Notes under the pieces: generated by a model | What the model was told of the DNA's origin: nothing | Seen by the model: only the letters and a program-made list of their open reading frames with translations | Databases searched by the model: none | Origin: Halolamina rubra | GTDB taxonomy: Archaea; Halobacteriota; Halobacteria; Halobacteriales; Haloferacaceae | Assembly: GCF_000739555.1 (NCBI RefSeq) | Contig: NZ_BBJN01000055.1 | Location: 1-56,799 of the forward strand | DNA: 56,799 nucleotides | Direction of reading: 5' to 3' | In this document: one piece after another, positions 40,437 through 49,754 of the stretch | Layout: the number at the start of each line of letters is the position of its first letter | How positions within the stretch are numbered: position 1 is the stretch's first letter | Made by a program: the position numbers and the translations under genes

Positions 40437-41012
40437 TTAGAAGAACGTCACGACCTCGATCAGCCCCAGCGTCACCAGCAGGCGCCCGACGCTGCCGACG
40501 AACGTCGCCACCGCGAACCGGTAGTAGTCCTCCTCGAGCACCGAGAAGGCGTAGATCGACAGCGTGTCGGGGAACGTCGGGACACAGAGCGCGAGCGCGA
40601 GGCCCCCGTAGCCGTACTTCTTCGCGAGCTGGACCACCTTCTTCTCGGACCACTCGACCACGTCGAACCGCGACCGACGCAGCGCGCGGGTCACGGGGCC
40701 GGACTCCTTGGCCTCCTGGCCGATGTGGAACGCGAACACGGAGCCGGCGGCCTTGCCGACGCCGGAGACGAGGATGATCACCGCGAGCCGCATCGTCTGG
40801 CTCAGCCCCAGATCCAGCGGCGCCGCCAGCACGATCTCGCTCACGCCCGGGAGGGCGAACGCGATCAGGAACGAGTAGATGAAGATCGCCACCAGGCCGA
40901 CCGGGCCGGTGGCGGTCTCGACGAGCTGGGAGAGCGGGCCGCCGGAAGCGGTGTGCTGGAGCAGGACCGTGAGAGGGGCGGCGAGCGGGTCGAAGCCGGG
41001 GACCGTCAGCAC
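40437..41012 (-). CDS. YqaA/VTT-type membrane protein
   Basis: 191 residues with four to five transmembrane helices. The core APLDLGLSQTMRLAVIILVSGVGKAAGSVFAFHIG is a VTT/SNARE-associated (DedA-like) element, in which the first helix hairpin and the glycine-rich SGVGKAAG are typical. The C-terminal FPDTLSIYAFSVLEEDYYRF fits the YqaA subgroup. Family members act in lipid scrambling or membrane homeostasis. Its stop abuts the nested palindrome repeat. Confidence 0.8.
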   Translation of the reverse strand: MLTVPGFDPLAAPLTVLLQHTASGGPLSQLVETATGPVGLVAIFIYSFLIAFALPGVSEIVLAAPLDLGLSQTMRLAVIILVSGVGKAAGSVFAFHIGQEAKESGPVTRALRRSRFDVVEWSEKKVVQLAKKYGYGGLALALCVPTFPDTLSIYAFSVLEEDYYRFAVATFVGSVGRLLVTLGLIEVVTFF

Positions 41013-41045
41013 GCCTAGCCATCCGCCCTGCGCCGACCTAAGTCT

Positions 41046-41723
41046 TCAGGTTCGGGACCGCTCCGCGCCGTCGTCGCCGTCGCCCGAGAGCGCGTCGGTG
41101 ACCGGGATCTCTGTCGCGTCCGACGCCTCGGACTCGCCGAACCCCGCCGAGAGCACGCGCGTCAGCGCCTGCTCGACGCTCTCGTCGGTCTCCTCGTACT
41201 CGTCGGGGTCGACCTCGACGACGAACCCCGTGGTGATGTTCGGCGCGGTCGGGAGGAACAGCACGTCCCGGCCGTCCGAGGTGCGCTGGCCGGTTTTGAA
41301 CGCGGTCATCCGCATCCCGTTCCAGGGTTCGAGCTTCACCGGCTGCTGGAGGTCGCTCGCGCCCGAGACCGCGGTCTCGACCGCCAGCTTCGAGGCGTTG
41401 TACAGCACCCGGATCCCCGGGACGCGGTTCACCACGTCGTCGAACAGCCCCTCGGCGATCCGGCCCATCTGGGTGCGCATCAGGTAGCCCGCCGCGAGCG
41501 TGACCGTCACGAACAGCCCCAGCGTCAGCCCGAGCTCCAGCGCCATCGCCGCCGCCTCGAGCGTGATCGGCGCCGGCACGAGCCCCGGCGGGATCTGGTC
41601 CGGCGGCACGTTCAGCGGCAGGCCGAGCAGGTGGCCGATCAGCCAGCGCAGCACCAGCAGCAACACCAGCACCGGGAGGACGACGATCAGGCCGCTGGCG
41701 AAATCTCGCTTCCACCGAGTCAT
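41046..41723 (-). CDS. DUF502 membrane protein
   Basis: 225 residues. Two N-terminal transmembrane helices (about 8-30 and 55-80), then a soluble domain with VPGIRVLYNASKLAVE, RTSDGRDVLFLPTAPNITTGFV, the characteristic DUF502 blocks. The last 35 residues are acidic and low-complexity. The family occurs in plants (LCV-like) and prokaryotes; function unknown. The start is an ATG after MTRWKRDFASGLIVVLPV. Confidence 0.85.
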   Translation of the reverse strand: MTRWKRDFASGLIVVLPVLVLLLVLRWLIGHLLGLPLNVPPDQIPPGLVPAPITLEAAAMALELGLTLGLFVTVTLAAGYLMRTQMGRIAEGLFDDVVNRVPGIRVLYNASKLAVETAVSGASDLQQPVKLEPWNGMRMTAFKTGQRTSDGRDVLFLPTAPNITTGFVVEVDPDEYEETDESVEQALTRVLSAGFGESEASDATEIPVTDALSGDGDDGAERSRT

Positions 41724-41821
41724 TCGTCTACACCTGTCGCCCCGAGAAGTAAAGCGGTACCGCTCCGGTGCTGCCTGCTGACGGCCTACTGCGGTTACTC
41801 GCTCACGATTGCGTCACGCGG

Positions 41822-42661
41822 CTAGCCGCTCACGATTGCCCGCAGCGCGAACAGCGCGTTCTCCTTGCGCTCGCGTAGGCGGCGGTAGAAGTAGGAGAGC
41901 CACTTGTCGCCGTAGGGCGCGTACTGCCACACCTCCTCACCGTCGGCGGCGAGCTCGCGCTGTGCGTCCTCGCGGACCCCCATCAGCATCTGGATCTCGA
42001 ACTCCCGGCCGTACTCCTCGCGCAGGTCGCGGGCGTAGTCGATCATCTGCGGGTCGTGGCTGCCGACGGCGACCTCGCCCTCGTACTCCGCGAACAGCGT
42101 CTCCAGGTCCTCGCGGTAGCGCTCGTTCACCTGGGACTTCTCGGTGTAGGCGATCGCCTCACCCTCGTCGTAGGCGCCCTTCACCAGGCGAATCTTCCCC
42201 GGCACGTCCGCGAGCCGTTCGAGGTCGTCGCTCGTGCGGCGGAGGTTCGACTGGACACACTGGCCGACGCCGCCGTCGAACTCGCGGGCGAACTGCTCGA
42301 AGGCGTCGAGGGTCACGTCGGTAGTGTCGGCGTCCTCCATGTCACACCAGACGAACACGCCGGCGTCCTGTGCGGCCTCGACGATCGAGCGGTAGTTCGA
42401 GGTGAACACCTCGTCGCTGATGTCGATGCCGAGCTGGGACGGTTTGACGGAGACGCAGGCGTCAACGTCGCTGTCGGCGATGTCCCGGATCAGCGCGCGG
42501 TACGCCTTCGTGTCGGCGGCGGCGTCTCGCGGGTCGTCGTAGTGTTCCCCGAGGAGGTTCAGGATCACGTTCACGCCGTCGTCGTTCGCGCGCGCGGCGT
42601 GATCGAGCGCGGCCGCCGGACTCTCACCTGCGACGAAGTTGCTGGCGATGGGGGGTATCAC
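41822..42661 (-). CDS. Proline dehydrogenase
   Basis: 279 residues, FAD-dependent TIM barrel that oxidises proline to pyrroline-5-carboxylate and passes electrons to the quinone pool. The barrel strands carry VSVKPSQLG, VWCDMEDADTTD, KIRLVKGAY and VGSHDPQMI, and the C-terminal YFYRRLRERKENA holds the substrate arginines. A GTG start at 42661 is used: it gives the natural N-terminus IPPIASNFVAGESP. It is 25 nt after pcc1 on the same strand, so it may be the last gene of that operon. Confidence 0.93.
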   Translation of the reverse strand: MIPPIASNFVAGESPAAALDHAARANDDGVNVILNLLGEHYDDPRDAAADTKAYRALIRDIADSDVDACVSVKPSQLGIDISDEVFTSNYRSIVEAAQDAGVFVWCDMEDADTTDVTLDAFEQFAREFDGGVGQCVQSNLRRTSDDLERLADVPGKIRLVKGAYDEGEAIAYTEKSQVNERYREDLETLFAEYEGEVAVGSHDPQMIDYARDLREEYGREFEIQMLMGVREDAQRELAADGEEVWQYAPYGDKWLSYFYRRLRERKENALFALRAIVSG

Positions 42662-42686
42662 ACCGGAACAGTTCGCCGGGGGGTGC

Positions 42687-42944
42687 CTAAAACCGTTGGG
42701 CTCCGGCCCCAGTCACCGCTTCGGCGACGGTGAGCAGCCGGCTCCAACTGGTCGTGCCGGCCCGCAGCGCGGTCAGGTCGGTCGCCTCGACGGTCACCGA
42801 GACGGTGTCGCCGTCGCGGGAGACCCCCGCCGTCGCTCGGTCGTCGTCGACGCCGCCGACCTCGGGGTCGAGGCTCGCGAAGACGCGTCTGGCGCGGTCG
42901 GGAGAGTCGAACGAGATAGAGAGAGTGGCGGTGTGTGCCGTCAC
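42687..42944 (-). CDS. pcc1: KEOPS complex subunit Pcc1
   Basis: 85 residues. Pcc1 dimerises and bridges two Kae1 subunits in the tRNA t6A-forming KEOPS complex. The family alpha/beta pattern is visible: [23 protein letters not shown] followed by [29 protein letters not shown] start overlaps the rpoP stop by 4 nt (GTGA), a coupling that decides the start. The rpl37ae-rpoP-pcc1 order is common in archaea. Confidence 0.88.
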   Translation of the reverse strand: MTAHTATLSISFDSPDRARRVFASLDPEVGGVDDDRATAGVSRDGDTVSVTVEATDLTALRAGTTSWSRLLTVAEAVTGAGAQRF

Positions 42945-43075
42945 TTCACGTCGACTTCCTTCACGTCGCCGCCGCGCTCCTTCAGCAGGACGCGGTGGCC
43001 ACAGTAGGGACAGCGGACGCCGCCGTACTCGTCGAGTTCGACGTCGCGCTTACAGCGGGAGCACTTGTAGCTCAT
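42941..43075 (-). CDS. rpoP: DNA-directed RNA polymerase subunit P (RPB12-like)
   Basis: 44 residues. The zinc ribbon CSRC (5-8) and CPYC (23-26) is complete, with the basic loop [13 protein letters not shown] between, as in archaeal RpoP and the eukaryotic Rpb12. It sits at the RNA polymerase assembly platform with subunits D and L. It starts 3 nt after the L37Ae stop and overlaps pcc1 by 4 nt. Confidence 0.95.
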   Translation of the reverse strand: MSYKCSRCKRDVELDEYGGVRCPYCGHRVLLKERGGDVKEVDVK

Positions 43076-43078
43076 TCG

Positions 43079-43348
43079 TTACTCGTTGTCTTCGGACAGC
43101 GCCGCGCGGATGGAGCGCTGGACCGAGCGCCCGCCGGGCGTCTCGGGGCGGTAGGCGCCGCCGGTGAACGTCTCGCCCGTCTCCTCGTTCTTCCAGATGC
43201 CGGTGCCGATGCGCTTGACGGAGTCGCCGTCGACGGTGGCGTTCTCCATCGCGTCCTCGATCTCCGAGACGCGTCGCCGGGAGACCCGCCCGTAGCGAGC
43301 GCCGAATCGGCCGGCGCTGCCGACGGACCGTGCCTTGTTCTCAGCCAT
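43079..43348 (-). CDS. rpl37ae: 50S ribosomal protein L37Ae lacking zinc cysteines
   Basis: 89 residues. The N-terminal [20 protein letters not shown] and C-terminal GTGIW...[12 protein letters not shown]...SIRAAL blocks are those of archaeal L37Ae. The four cysteines that normally hold zinc (two CxxC knuckles around GTGIW) are absent: the positions read TVDGDS and NEETGE, and no cysteine occurs in the protein. The rest is intact, so this is a zinc-free variant and not decay. It leads the operon with rpoP and pcc1. Confidence 0.9.
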   Translation of the reverse strand: MAENKARSVGSAGRFGARYGRVSRRRVSEIEDAMENATVDGDSVKRIGTGIWKNEETGETFTGGAYRPETPGGRSVQRSIRAALSEDNE

Positions 43349-43399
43349 AGTGGAGAGAGGTAGCCCCAGCGCGCACAAAAACCCTGCGAGTCGCCCCGA

Positions 43400-44152
43400 C
43401 TACTCCGCCTGAAAGCCGGCCTCGACCAGCGCCTCGTTGAGCGCGTCCCGAACCCGCTCGCCGGTCTCCCGGTCCATCGCCGTCGTCACCACGCGGTTCT
43501 CCTGCACGCTGGAGCCGTCGCGGATCAGCAGGCGGACGTTGCCGCTCTGTCCGGCCCGGGTCGCCTTCGCCCGCACGCCGCCGCGGCTCCCGCCCCCGCC
43601 GGCCTCGATCGGCCCCGGGATCAGCTTCTTCACGTTGGGGTGGGCGGCGACGGTGTTCACCACGTCCCGGCCGTCCCGGCCGCCGATGAGCGTGGAGTGG
43701 GAGCCGCCGAGCTTCTCCTCCGGCGCCGTCTGGACGACCTCCAGCGACCGCTCGCCGCGCTGGCTCCGCACCCGTTCGACGGGGTCGTCGTCCGGGACGC
43801 GGTAGAACCGGTGGTGGAGCTGGGCGCGACACTCCCGCAGCGGCTCGCGGGCGCCGGCGGCGTACACCTCCTCGGGGCGCTTGCGCCGTATCTCGTCGGC
43901 GACTTTCCCCGCGAAGTTGCGGAGTTCGACGACCCGTGCCTCGGGGTCCTCCTCGGGGACGGTGGTGATCGTCGTCTCGCCGACGATCTCGGGCTGCTCG
44001 TCGTCGGCGTGCTCCGGCGGGTCGCGCAGGAAGGTGAGCGTCGCGCGCTCGCGCTCGAACGCGACGACGACGGCGTCGCAGTTGGCGGTGTCGCAGGCCA
44101 GACAGTAGTCGCCCGGCCGGTCGAGCTCGGTGCCACACCGCCGACAGTCCAT
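43400..44152 (-). CDS. DUF2103-type protein with N-terminal zinc ribbon
   Basis: 250 residues. The N-terminus has a CRRCGTELDRPGDYCLAC four-cysteine ribbon. The conserved block LGGSHSTLIGGRDGRDVV...HPNVKKLIPGPI (about 145-180) is typical of the DUF2103 family of predicted metal-binding proteins. A basic segment RAKATRAGQSGNVRLLIRDGSSVQENRVVTTA follows, which suggests nucleic-acid contact. Function unknown. Confidence 0.75.
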   Translation of the reverse strand: MDCRRCGTELDRPGDYCLACDTANCDAVVVAFERERATLTFLRDPPEHADDEQPEIVGETTITTVPEEDPEARVVELRNFAGKVADEIRRKRPEEVYAAGAREPLRECRAQLHHRFYRVPDDDPVERVRSQRGERSLEVVQTAPEEKLGGSHSTLIGGRDGRDVVNTVAAHPNVKKLIPGPIEAGGGGSRGGVRAKATRAGQSGNVRLLIRDGSSVQENRVVTTAMDRETGERVRDALNEALVEAGFQAE

Positions 44153-44218
44153 GGTGGACGGTGGCGGCTGACCGGGAAAAGCGGCGCGCTTGCGGTCGTC
44201 GTCCGCAGGCGGTTTCGG

Positions 44219-45610
44219 CTACAGCGCCGTCGGATCGGTTTTCAGGTACTCCCGCAGCACCGTCGTGGCGTAGCTCCCGGAGGGGAGCGCGAACGCGAAC
44301 GTCAGCGGATCGTGCTCGACGGTCAGCTCCGTGTCGACCAGTATCGCCCGCCGCGTGCCCGTGGACTCGAAGTTCCCCGGGAGGTCGAACAGTTCGGGTT
44401 CCAGCCCCAGGTCCTCGAACACCGCCCGTTCGATCTCGCCCGGCTCGCCGTCGGCGAACTCCGTCTCGGTGCCGATCAGGGGTGCGGTGACGAACGCCCG
44501 CCCGCGCCGACAGTGCCGGCTGAGCACGTCGACGCGGTCCTCGGTCGCGCGCTGGAGTCGGTCGGGGTCGGGCTTCCGGACGGCGTCGACCCCCGTGTCC
44601 GCGAAGCAGCAGACGTCGCCCGCGACGGGTTCGTGGAACGGGAGCCCACGCTCCAGCCGCTCGCTCAGGATGCGGTTGAACGCGTACGACTGCGCGGCGT
44701 TGACGAACAGGCGCTGGAGGTTCGACGGCACGGCCTCGATCGCGTGCCGCCAGGGGTTCTCGGGCTCGTCGTCGCCCGCGTCGACCTCGCTGTCGGCGCC
44801 CGTGTCGGCGTCGCCGGCGCCGCGCTCCTGCAGCCGGTGGAGCATCGATCGCTCGTAGCCCAGTTTTCGGGGCATGGCGTCGAGACAGGCGCCCCAGTCG
44901 GGGTCGTCGCTCGCGGCCTGTTCGTCGACGACCGCGCGCGCCTCGCGGGTGTCGTCGGGCTCGGCCTCGTACGGGTTACCGACGTACGCCAGCACCGCGT
45001 CGCGCCACTCCCGGCGGACGATCGCGAGCCCGACCTCGTGGGTGACGGGCCGCCGGCTGCCGAAGCGCTGGTGGCCGAACACGTTGGGGACGCCGATCCG
45101 GTCGCCGTCCTCGTCACCGGCGAACGCTCGAAGCTGGTCGGTGATCCCGTCGGCGTTCTCCGGGGTCTCGGGCTCGCGAACCGCGATCTCGAAGGCGTTG
45201 CCCGCGAGGTCGCCGTAGGAGAGGTGCCGCCCGGCGCGGCCGACGACCTCGATCTCGGCGTCGCGGATCTCGGGCAGTTGCTCGGGCTCGGCGTCGTACA
45301 CCGAGAACAGCTGGGTCGTCACCGCGTACTTGTCCTTCGTGCCCGCCCAGTCGACGCGTTCGCGGGAGATCCCCATCGCGTCGGAGAGCCGGCCAGCGAA
45401 GTCGTTGGTGTCCCAGCCCGCGAGCGTCGCCCGCAGCACGAGGTAGGGGTAGTCGTCGGCGCCGGCGTCGACGGGGTTGACGTCGAACGCCTCCAGCTCC
45501 CGGACGCGGAAGTCGGCCGGGCTGTCCCGCAGGCGGCCGCCGACGCCGTCGGCGTCGCTGACGTACCACTCGACGCCGACCGTGCGCTCGCGGGGGTGGG
45601 CCTCACGCAT
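44219..45610 (-). CDS. truD: tRNA pseudouridine(13) synthase TruD
   Basis: 463 residues. Isomerises U13 in t[12 protein letters not shown] (90-98) carries the catalytic Asp93; the N-terminal [12 protein letters not shown] and the C-terminal [16 protein letters not shown] are family signatures. A TRUD-specific insertion domain (about 160-340) holds an acidic stretch [20 protein letters not shown] that is absent in bacteria. Single gene upstream of pth2 in the same orientation. Confidence 0.93.
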   Translation of the reverse strand: MREAHPRERTVGVEWYVSDADGVGGRLRDSPADFRVRELEAFDVNPVDAGADDYPYLVLRATLAGWDTNDFAGRLSDAMGISRERVDWAGTKDKYAVTTQLFSVYDAEPEQLPEIRDAEIEVVGRAGRHLSYGDLAGNAFEIAVREPETPENADGITDQLRAFAGDEDGDRIGVPNVFGHQRFGSRRPVTHEVGLAIVRREWRDAVLAYVGNPYEAEPDDTREARAVVDEQAASDDPDWGACLDAMPRKLGYERSMLHRLQERGAGDADTGADSEVDAGDDEPENPWRHAIEAVPSNLQRLFVNAAQSYAFNRILSERLERGLPFHEPVAGDVCCFADTGVDAVRKPDPDRLQRATEDRVDVLSRHCRRGRAFVTAPLIGTETEFADGEPGEIERAVFEDLGLEPELFDLPGNFESTGTRRAILVDTELTVEHDPLTFAFALPSGSYATTVLREYLKTDPTAL

Positions 45611-45688
45611 CGCTCCGGAGTACCTCGGCTCGGGAGTTAACGCTGTCCGTCCCGCCGCGCCCCGTCGATCGGCGGCGCCGTATCGGTT

Positions 45689-46027
45689 TCAGTACAGCGA
45701 GAGGTCGCCGGTCACGCGGTCGACGATCTCGTCGTCGCCGGGGCCGATCGCGACCGTCGTCGCGGTCCCCGGGTCGAGCTGGGTGTGGCCGGCGTCGCGG
45801 ACGACCGCGTTCGGGAGCCCCTCCCGCTCGGCGCGGTCGGCCAGTTCGAACAGCTGGTCCTCGCCGCTGCCCTTCAGCACGACTTTCTTCTGCCCCTCGC
45901 CTTTCCACGCCCGACGCGTGCGCTCGTCGGCGTCCTCGTACGCCGAGAGCGAGGCGTGTGCCACCTGCGCGGCCAGCTTGCCGGTCCCCATCCCGAGGTC
46001 GGTCCGGGCGACGATCGCCTGCTTCAT
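45689..46027 (-). CDS. pth2: Peptidyl-tRNA hydrolase, archaeal type (Pth2)
   Basis: 112 residues, normal for Pth2. Frees tRNA from prematurely released peptidyl-tRNA. [16 protein letters not shown] (11-26) and [14 protein letters not shown] hold the catalytic region, and [25 protein letters not shown] the active-site Asp-His-Thr. The ATG at 46027 gives the usual MKQAIV start. Confidence 0.95.
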   Translation of the reverse strand: MKQAIVARTDLGMGTGKLAAQVAHASLSAYEDADERTRRAWKGEGQKKVVLKGSGEDQLFELADRAEREGLPNAVVRDAGHTQLDPGTATTVAIGPGDDEIVDRVTGDLSLY

Positions 46028-46095
46028 ACCCCTCACTCCCCGGGGAGGCGGGAAAGCGCTTCGGGACCGGCGGCGCCGCTGGCCGTTGGGGCAGG

Positions 46096-46101
46096 CTATT
46101 T
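46096..46101 (+). promoter_or_regulatory. TATA element of the YIP1-type gene
   Basis: CTATTT is centred 28 nt upstream of the ATG at 46127. Because it points to that ATG, it supports the inferred frameshift just downstream. Confidence 0.5.
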
Positions 46102-46126
46102 GTCGCCCGGCGAACAGCGTGGCACC

Positions 46127-46842
46127 ATGCTGGTCCCCGAACGCCCCTCCTCCGACCGGGCAGGTACTTCGGCGCACAGGACGGCTCACCCCCGATCGCC
46201 CACGCCGCGGCCGTCGTCGCCGTCGTGACGATCGCCGTCGCGGCCGGGATGGCCGTGTTCCTCGATCAGTTCGCGGCCGCGCTCGACACGACGGTCACCG
46301 TCGACAACCCGGCGTACCCCGGCGACACGTTCTGTGAGGACTCGTCGTTCGAGGAGACGCCGTCGGGCTGTGACGAGCCCGAGACCGTCGAGCGCAACCT
46401 CGGCGCCATGGTCGCCGAGGAGCTCTCCTGGCTCCCGCCGGCGTCGATCGTGCTCGTCCCGCTGTGGTGGTTCTGGCACACGGTCGTCCTCTACGGCGCC
46501 GGGCGGGCGGTCGGTGGGTCCGGAAACTTCGTCGATACCGCGGTCGTCGCCGGCTGGGGGATGGCGCCGAGCCTCCTCCGACTCGTCGCCGTACTCGGGT
46601 TCGCGGTGGCACAGCTCCGCTCGGTCTCGGTCCCCGCCGACCCGGAGAGCGCGATCGCGGTGCTCCAGTCGGCGATCGCGGGCGTCGAGCTGGTGGGGCT
46701 GGCCGCGGTGCTGGTCGTCGGCGTCTGGGCCGGTGCGATCCGGGCGTACGGGCTCGCGGAGACCCAGGGGATCCCGGCGTCGACGGCGGGGGCGGCGGTC
46801 GCGGCGCTGACGCTGGTGGGGTTCGTGTTCGAACTCGGGTGA
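46127..46842 (+). pseudogene. YIP1-family membrane protein, frame broken by 1 nt near the start
   Basis: The ATG at 46127 opens MLVPERP in one frame, but the protein continues in another as [20 protein letters not shown]. One extra C in the run after 46142 gives [16 protein letters not shown], a normal YIP1-type N-terminus, about 239 residues. The body has five hydrophobic helices, with LPPASIVLVPLWWFWHTVVLYGAGRAVGGSG and a C-terminal ALTLVGFVFELG. A CEDSSFEETPSGC segment may form a disulfide outside. This is the third 1-nt gap of the same kind in this window. Function unknown; Yip1 proteins are vesicle and membrane proteins. Confidence 0.65.
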
Positions 46843-46981
46843 CGCGGCCGATCGCCGGCGAACGGACGGGCTCGGGCCCCCGAAGCGGTGTGCCGTGCTC
46901 CCGCTCGCCGCTCCGGGGCGGCTCTCGGCGCATGGGCTGTCTGGCTGCGCCATCCCTTTTCAACTCTCGGCGGACCGGGGC

Positions 46982-46988
46982 GTTTAGG
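46982..46988 (+). promoter_or_regulatory. TATA-like element of dcd
   Basis: GTTTAGG, centred 29 nt upstream of the ATG at 47014, for the dcd-thiR unit. Confidence 0.5.
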
Positions 46989-47013
46989 CACCCCCGGCCC
47001 ATCCCTCTCGGGT

Positions 47014-47604
47014 ATGATCCTCTCGGACCGCGACATCCTGCGCCGGATGGAGGAGGGCGACCTCGTCGTCGACCCCATCGACGATCTCGACACCCAGCTC
47101 CAGCCGGCGAGCCTCGACCTCCGACTCGGCGAGGAGTTCCTCGAGTTCCAGCGCACCAACATCTCCTGTATCCACCCCAACCGCGAGCAGGAGGTCGGCG
47201 ACTACGTCCGCGAGACCACCGTCCCGGAGGGCGAGGAGTTCATCCTCCACCCCGGCGACTTCGTCCTCGGGACGACGAAGGAGCGCGTCGACATCCCCGA
47301 CGACCTGATCGCGACCGTCCAGGGGCGCTCCTCGCTGGGCCGCCTCGCGGTCGTGATCCACGCCACGGCGGGCATCGTCGACCCCGGCTACAAGGGCCAG
47401 ATCACGCTCGAGCTCTCGAACCTCGGGACGGCGCCGGTCGCGCTCTCGCCGGGGATGCGGGTCTCCCAGCTCATCTTCACCGAACTCTCCTCGGCGGCCG
47501 ACCGGCCCTACGGCGTCGACCGCGACTCGAAGTACCAGAACCAGGAAGGGCCGCAGGCGTCCCGGATCGGCGTCGATCCGGAGTTCTCGGGGGAGGGGGA
47601 ATGA
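47014..47604 (+). CDS. dcd: dCTP deaminase
   Basis: 196 residues, usual length. Converts dCTP to dUTP as a source of dTMP; homotrimer of the dUTPase fold. [26 protein letters not shown] (about 110-130) carries the serine, arginine and glutamate of the active site, and PASLDLRLG is the N-terminal signature. The stop overlaps the next ATG by 4 nt (ATGA). Confidence 0.95.
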   Translation: MILSDRDILRRMEEGDLVVDPIDDLDTQLQPASLDLRLGEEFLEFQRTNISCIHPNREQEVGDYVRETTVPEGEEFILHPGDFVLGTTKERVDIPDDLIATVQGRSSLGRLAVVIHATAGIVDPGYKGQITLELSNLGTAPVALSPGMRVSQLIFTELSSAADRPYGVDRDSKYQNQEGPQASRIGVDPEFSGEGE

Positions 47605-48512
47605 AGTTCGTCGAGGAGGTCGTCGTCGACGCCTTCCTCCCGACGTACCGGGCGATGCTGGCCGAACGCCTCCGGGAGCGCGGGCTCACCCAGGCCGAGG
47701 TCGCCGACCTGCTGGGCGTGAGCCAGTCGGCCGTCTCGAAGTACGCCCACGGCGAGGTCGACGTCCACCCCGACGTGGCGGGCGACGAGCGTGTCCAAGC
47801 GCTCGCGGACCGCGTCGCGGAGGGGCTGGCCGACGGGACGCTCAGCCGCGTCGGCGCGCTGGTCGAGGCGGAGGTGCTGATCCGCGAGCTCGAGGACGGC
47901 GACCTGCTCGCCCGGCTCCACGAGTCGGCCGTCCCCGAGCTCGCCGACGCGGACGCGACGTTCGCGGTCCACGACGCCGACTCGGCGCTGCGCACGAGCG
48001 AGCAGGTGCTCGCCTCCGTCCGCCGCGGGCTCCGAGTGCTCACCAACGCCTCCGGCTTCGCGGGGCTGATCCCCAACGTCGGCACGAACCTCGTCGAGAC
48101 GCTCCCCGAGCCGACGGGGATCGAGGACGTGGCCGCGGTGCCGGGCCGGATCGTCGACGTGAAAGGCGCCGCGACCGTGCCGGGCGACCCGGAGTTCGGC
48201 GTCAGCGAGCACGTCGCCGGGATCCTGCTCGCGGCCCGCGCCGGCGGCGCCGACGCGGCCGCCGCGGTGAACGTCGCCTACGACGCGGCGATGCTGGCGG
48301 CGTTCGAGGACGCGGGCTACCGGACCGTCGAGTTCGACCCCGGCGCGGGCGAGGACGCCGCCGAGCGCGCCGTCGCGGCGGCCGCCCTCGACGCCGACGA
48401 GCCGTTCGTGCTCTACCAGACCGGCGCCCACGGCGTCGAGGCGATCACGTACGTCCTCGGCCCCGACGCGCCGACGGTCGCGCGGGCGGTCGTCGAGACG
48501 CAGCTGCGGTAG
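47601..48512 (+). CDS. ThiR-type regulator: HTH plus ThiN domain
   Basis: 303 residues. The N-terminal helix-turn-helix [24 protein letters not shown] (about 29-52) is an XRE-like DNA-binding module. The C-terminal half (about 130-300) is a ThiN fold: [27 protein letters not shown], a thiamine-phosphate-binding domain that in enzymes makes thiamine phosphate. The HTH-ThiN order is that of the archaeal repressor ThiR for thiamine genes. It is coupled to dcd by a 4-nt overlap. Whether the ThiN part is still an enzyme cannot be told. Confidence 0.85.
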   Translation: MKFVEEVVVDAFLPTYRAMLAERLRERGLTQAEVADLLGVSQSAVSKYAHGEVDVHPDVAGDERVQALADRVAEGLADGTLSRVGALVEAEVLIRELEDGDLLARLHESAVPELADADATFAVHDADSALRTSEQVLASVRRGLRVLTNASGFAGLIPNVGTNLVETLPEPTGIEDVAAVPGRIVDVKGAATVPGDPEFGVSEHVAGILLAARAGGADAAAAVNVAYDAAMLAAFEDAGYRTVEFDPGAGEDAAERAVAAAALDADEPFVLYQTGAHGVEAITYVLGPDAPTVARAVVETQLR

Positions 48513-48529
48513 CGTCGGCGCTTCCTGTT

Positions 48530-49645
48530 TCAGACCACGCCCAGAAGCGGCGCCGCCAGCGCGGCGAGCCACGCGACGACACCCACGCCGACCAGCCGGC
48601 GATCGGCCCGCGCGGTGCCGAACGCGACGACGCCCAGCGCGGCCGCGAGCGCGAGCCGGTGGCGGACGATCTGGGGCGGGATCGGGTCGACGCCGACGAG
48701 CGCGAGGTCGACCCCGGCCGCGACGGCCAGCCCCGCGAACGCGAGCAGCGCGGCCAGAACCGGCGGCCGCTCCCGGGCGAGCACGCCCACCAGCGCGGCC
48801 GGGCCGACCGCGAGCACGGGGTAGCCGACGGCGACGTACAGCTTCGGGTTCACGCCGGGCGCGACCGCCTCGGCGGCCAGCCCCCACGCGCGGACGCCGA
48901 GGACGACGCCGACGACCGCGACCGGGATCGCGACGTCGCGACGCGAGAGCCGGCGACGGGTCAGCGGCACCGCGGCGCCCAGCAGCGTCGCCGCCGCGAA
49001 CTCGACGGCGATCCAGGCGCCGTCGCTGCCGCCGCCGAGGCGGCCGTGGGTGCGGTGCTCGACCCGCTCGACGAACGGCTCGTCCGCCAGGTCGCGCTCG
49101 ACGAACGCGGCGCCGGGCTCGACGCCGGTGACGGTGTGGCGGAGCCGGAACCAGTCCCAGTACTCCGTGTGGGCCTGCAGCGCCGTCCAGTTGCCCGACG
49201 CGCTGGGGTAGGCGCGGACGTGGGTTCGCTCCCCGAAGTACGTCCCGACCGCCAGTTGGTACGCGGGCGCGACCCAGCCGCCGTTCCCCGCGGCGTCGGG
49301 GCTGACGTAGGAGTACCGGACCGAGCCGTGGGCCGGCCGCCACGGCGACACGTCGACGGTCGCGTTCGCCCCCACGGTCGTCCAGTTCGCGTCGGAGCGA
49401 TCGACGAACGCCCGCCGCACGCGGTCGGGGTCGCCGTGGACGACGACGTTGAGCGCGAGCGTCCGGCCCGCGGTCGCCCGCCGCCGGCTGGTGTACGGCC
49501 AGACGTAGCTCTCGGTCCCGTCCGGCGAGACGAGCTGGTCGGCCGGCGGCGCCGACGCCTCGGCCGTCGGCGACCCGGCCGCCGTCGTCCCGGCCAGCGC
49601 GGCGGCGACGAGCACGGCCGCGAGCAGCGCGCGACGTGAGCGCAC
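48530..49645 (-). CDS. Membrane protein with exported N-terminal domain
   Basis: 371 residues. The GTG at 49645 gives a signal sequence VRSRRALLAAVLVAAALAGTTAAG followed by an extracellular domain (about 30-190) rich in Trp, Tyr and Ser (WTTVGANATVD, RAYPSASGNWTALQAHTEYW). Six transmembrane helices follow (about 205-370), with two Arg-rich loops (TRRRLSRRD). No known family is recognised. N-glycosylation sequons NWT and NAT are present in the outer domain. GTG start inferred from the signal peptide. Confidence 0.65.
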   Translation of the reverse strand: MRSRRALLAAVLVAAALAGTTAAGSPTAEASAPPADQLVSPDGTESYVWPYTSRRRATAGRTLALNVVVHGDPDRVRRAFVDRSDANWTTVGANATVDVSPWRPAHGSVRYSYVSPDAAGNGGWVAPAYQLAVGTYFGERTHVRAYPSASGNWTALQAHTEYWDWFRLRHTVTGVEPGAAFVERDLADEPFVERVEHRTHGRLGGGSDGAWIAVEFAAATLLGAAVPLTRRRLSRRDVAIPVAVVGVVLGVRAWGLAAEAVAPGVNPKLYVAVGYPVLAVGPAALVGVLARERPPVLAALLAFAGLAVAAGVDLALVGVDPIPPQIVRHRLALAAALGVVAFGTARADRRLVGVGVVAWLAALAAPLLGVV

Positions 49646-49754
49646 AGCAGTCAGTTGCGGCGCCAGCGACAATACTGTTCGCGTGAGTCGGCCGGCGGTC
49701 GAGCGCTCCGCCGGCGACGCTCGCCTTATCCGGCTCGCAGCCCTCGATCCGGCC

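Noticed and set aside
46861-47013. Coding extension upstream of dcd
   Set aside because: The frame is open, but the product is low-complexity, and a TATA-like element lies 29 nt before the family-typical MILSD start.
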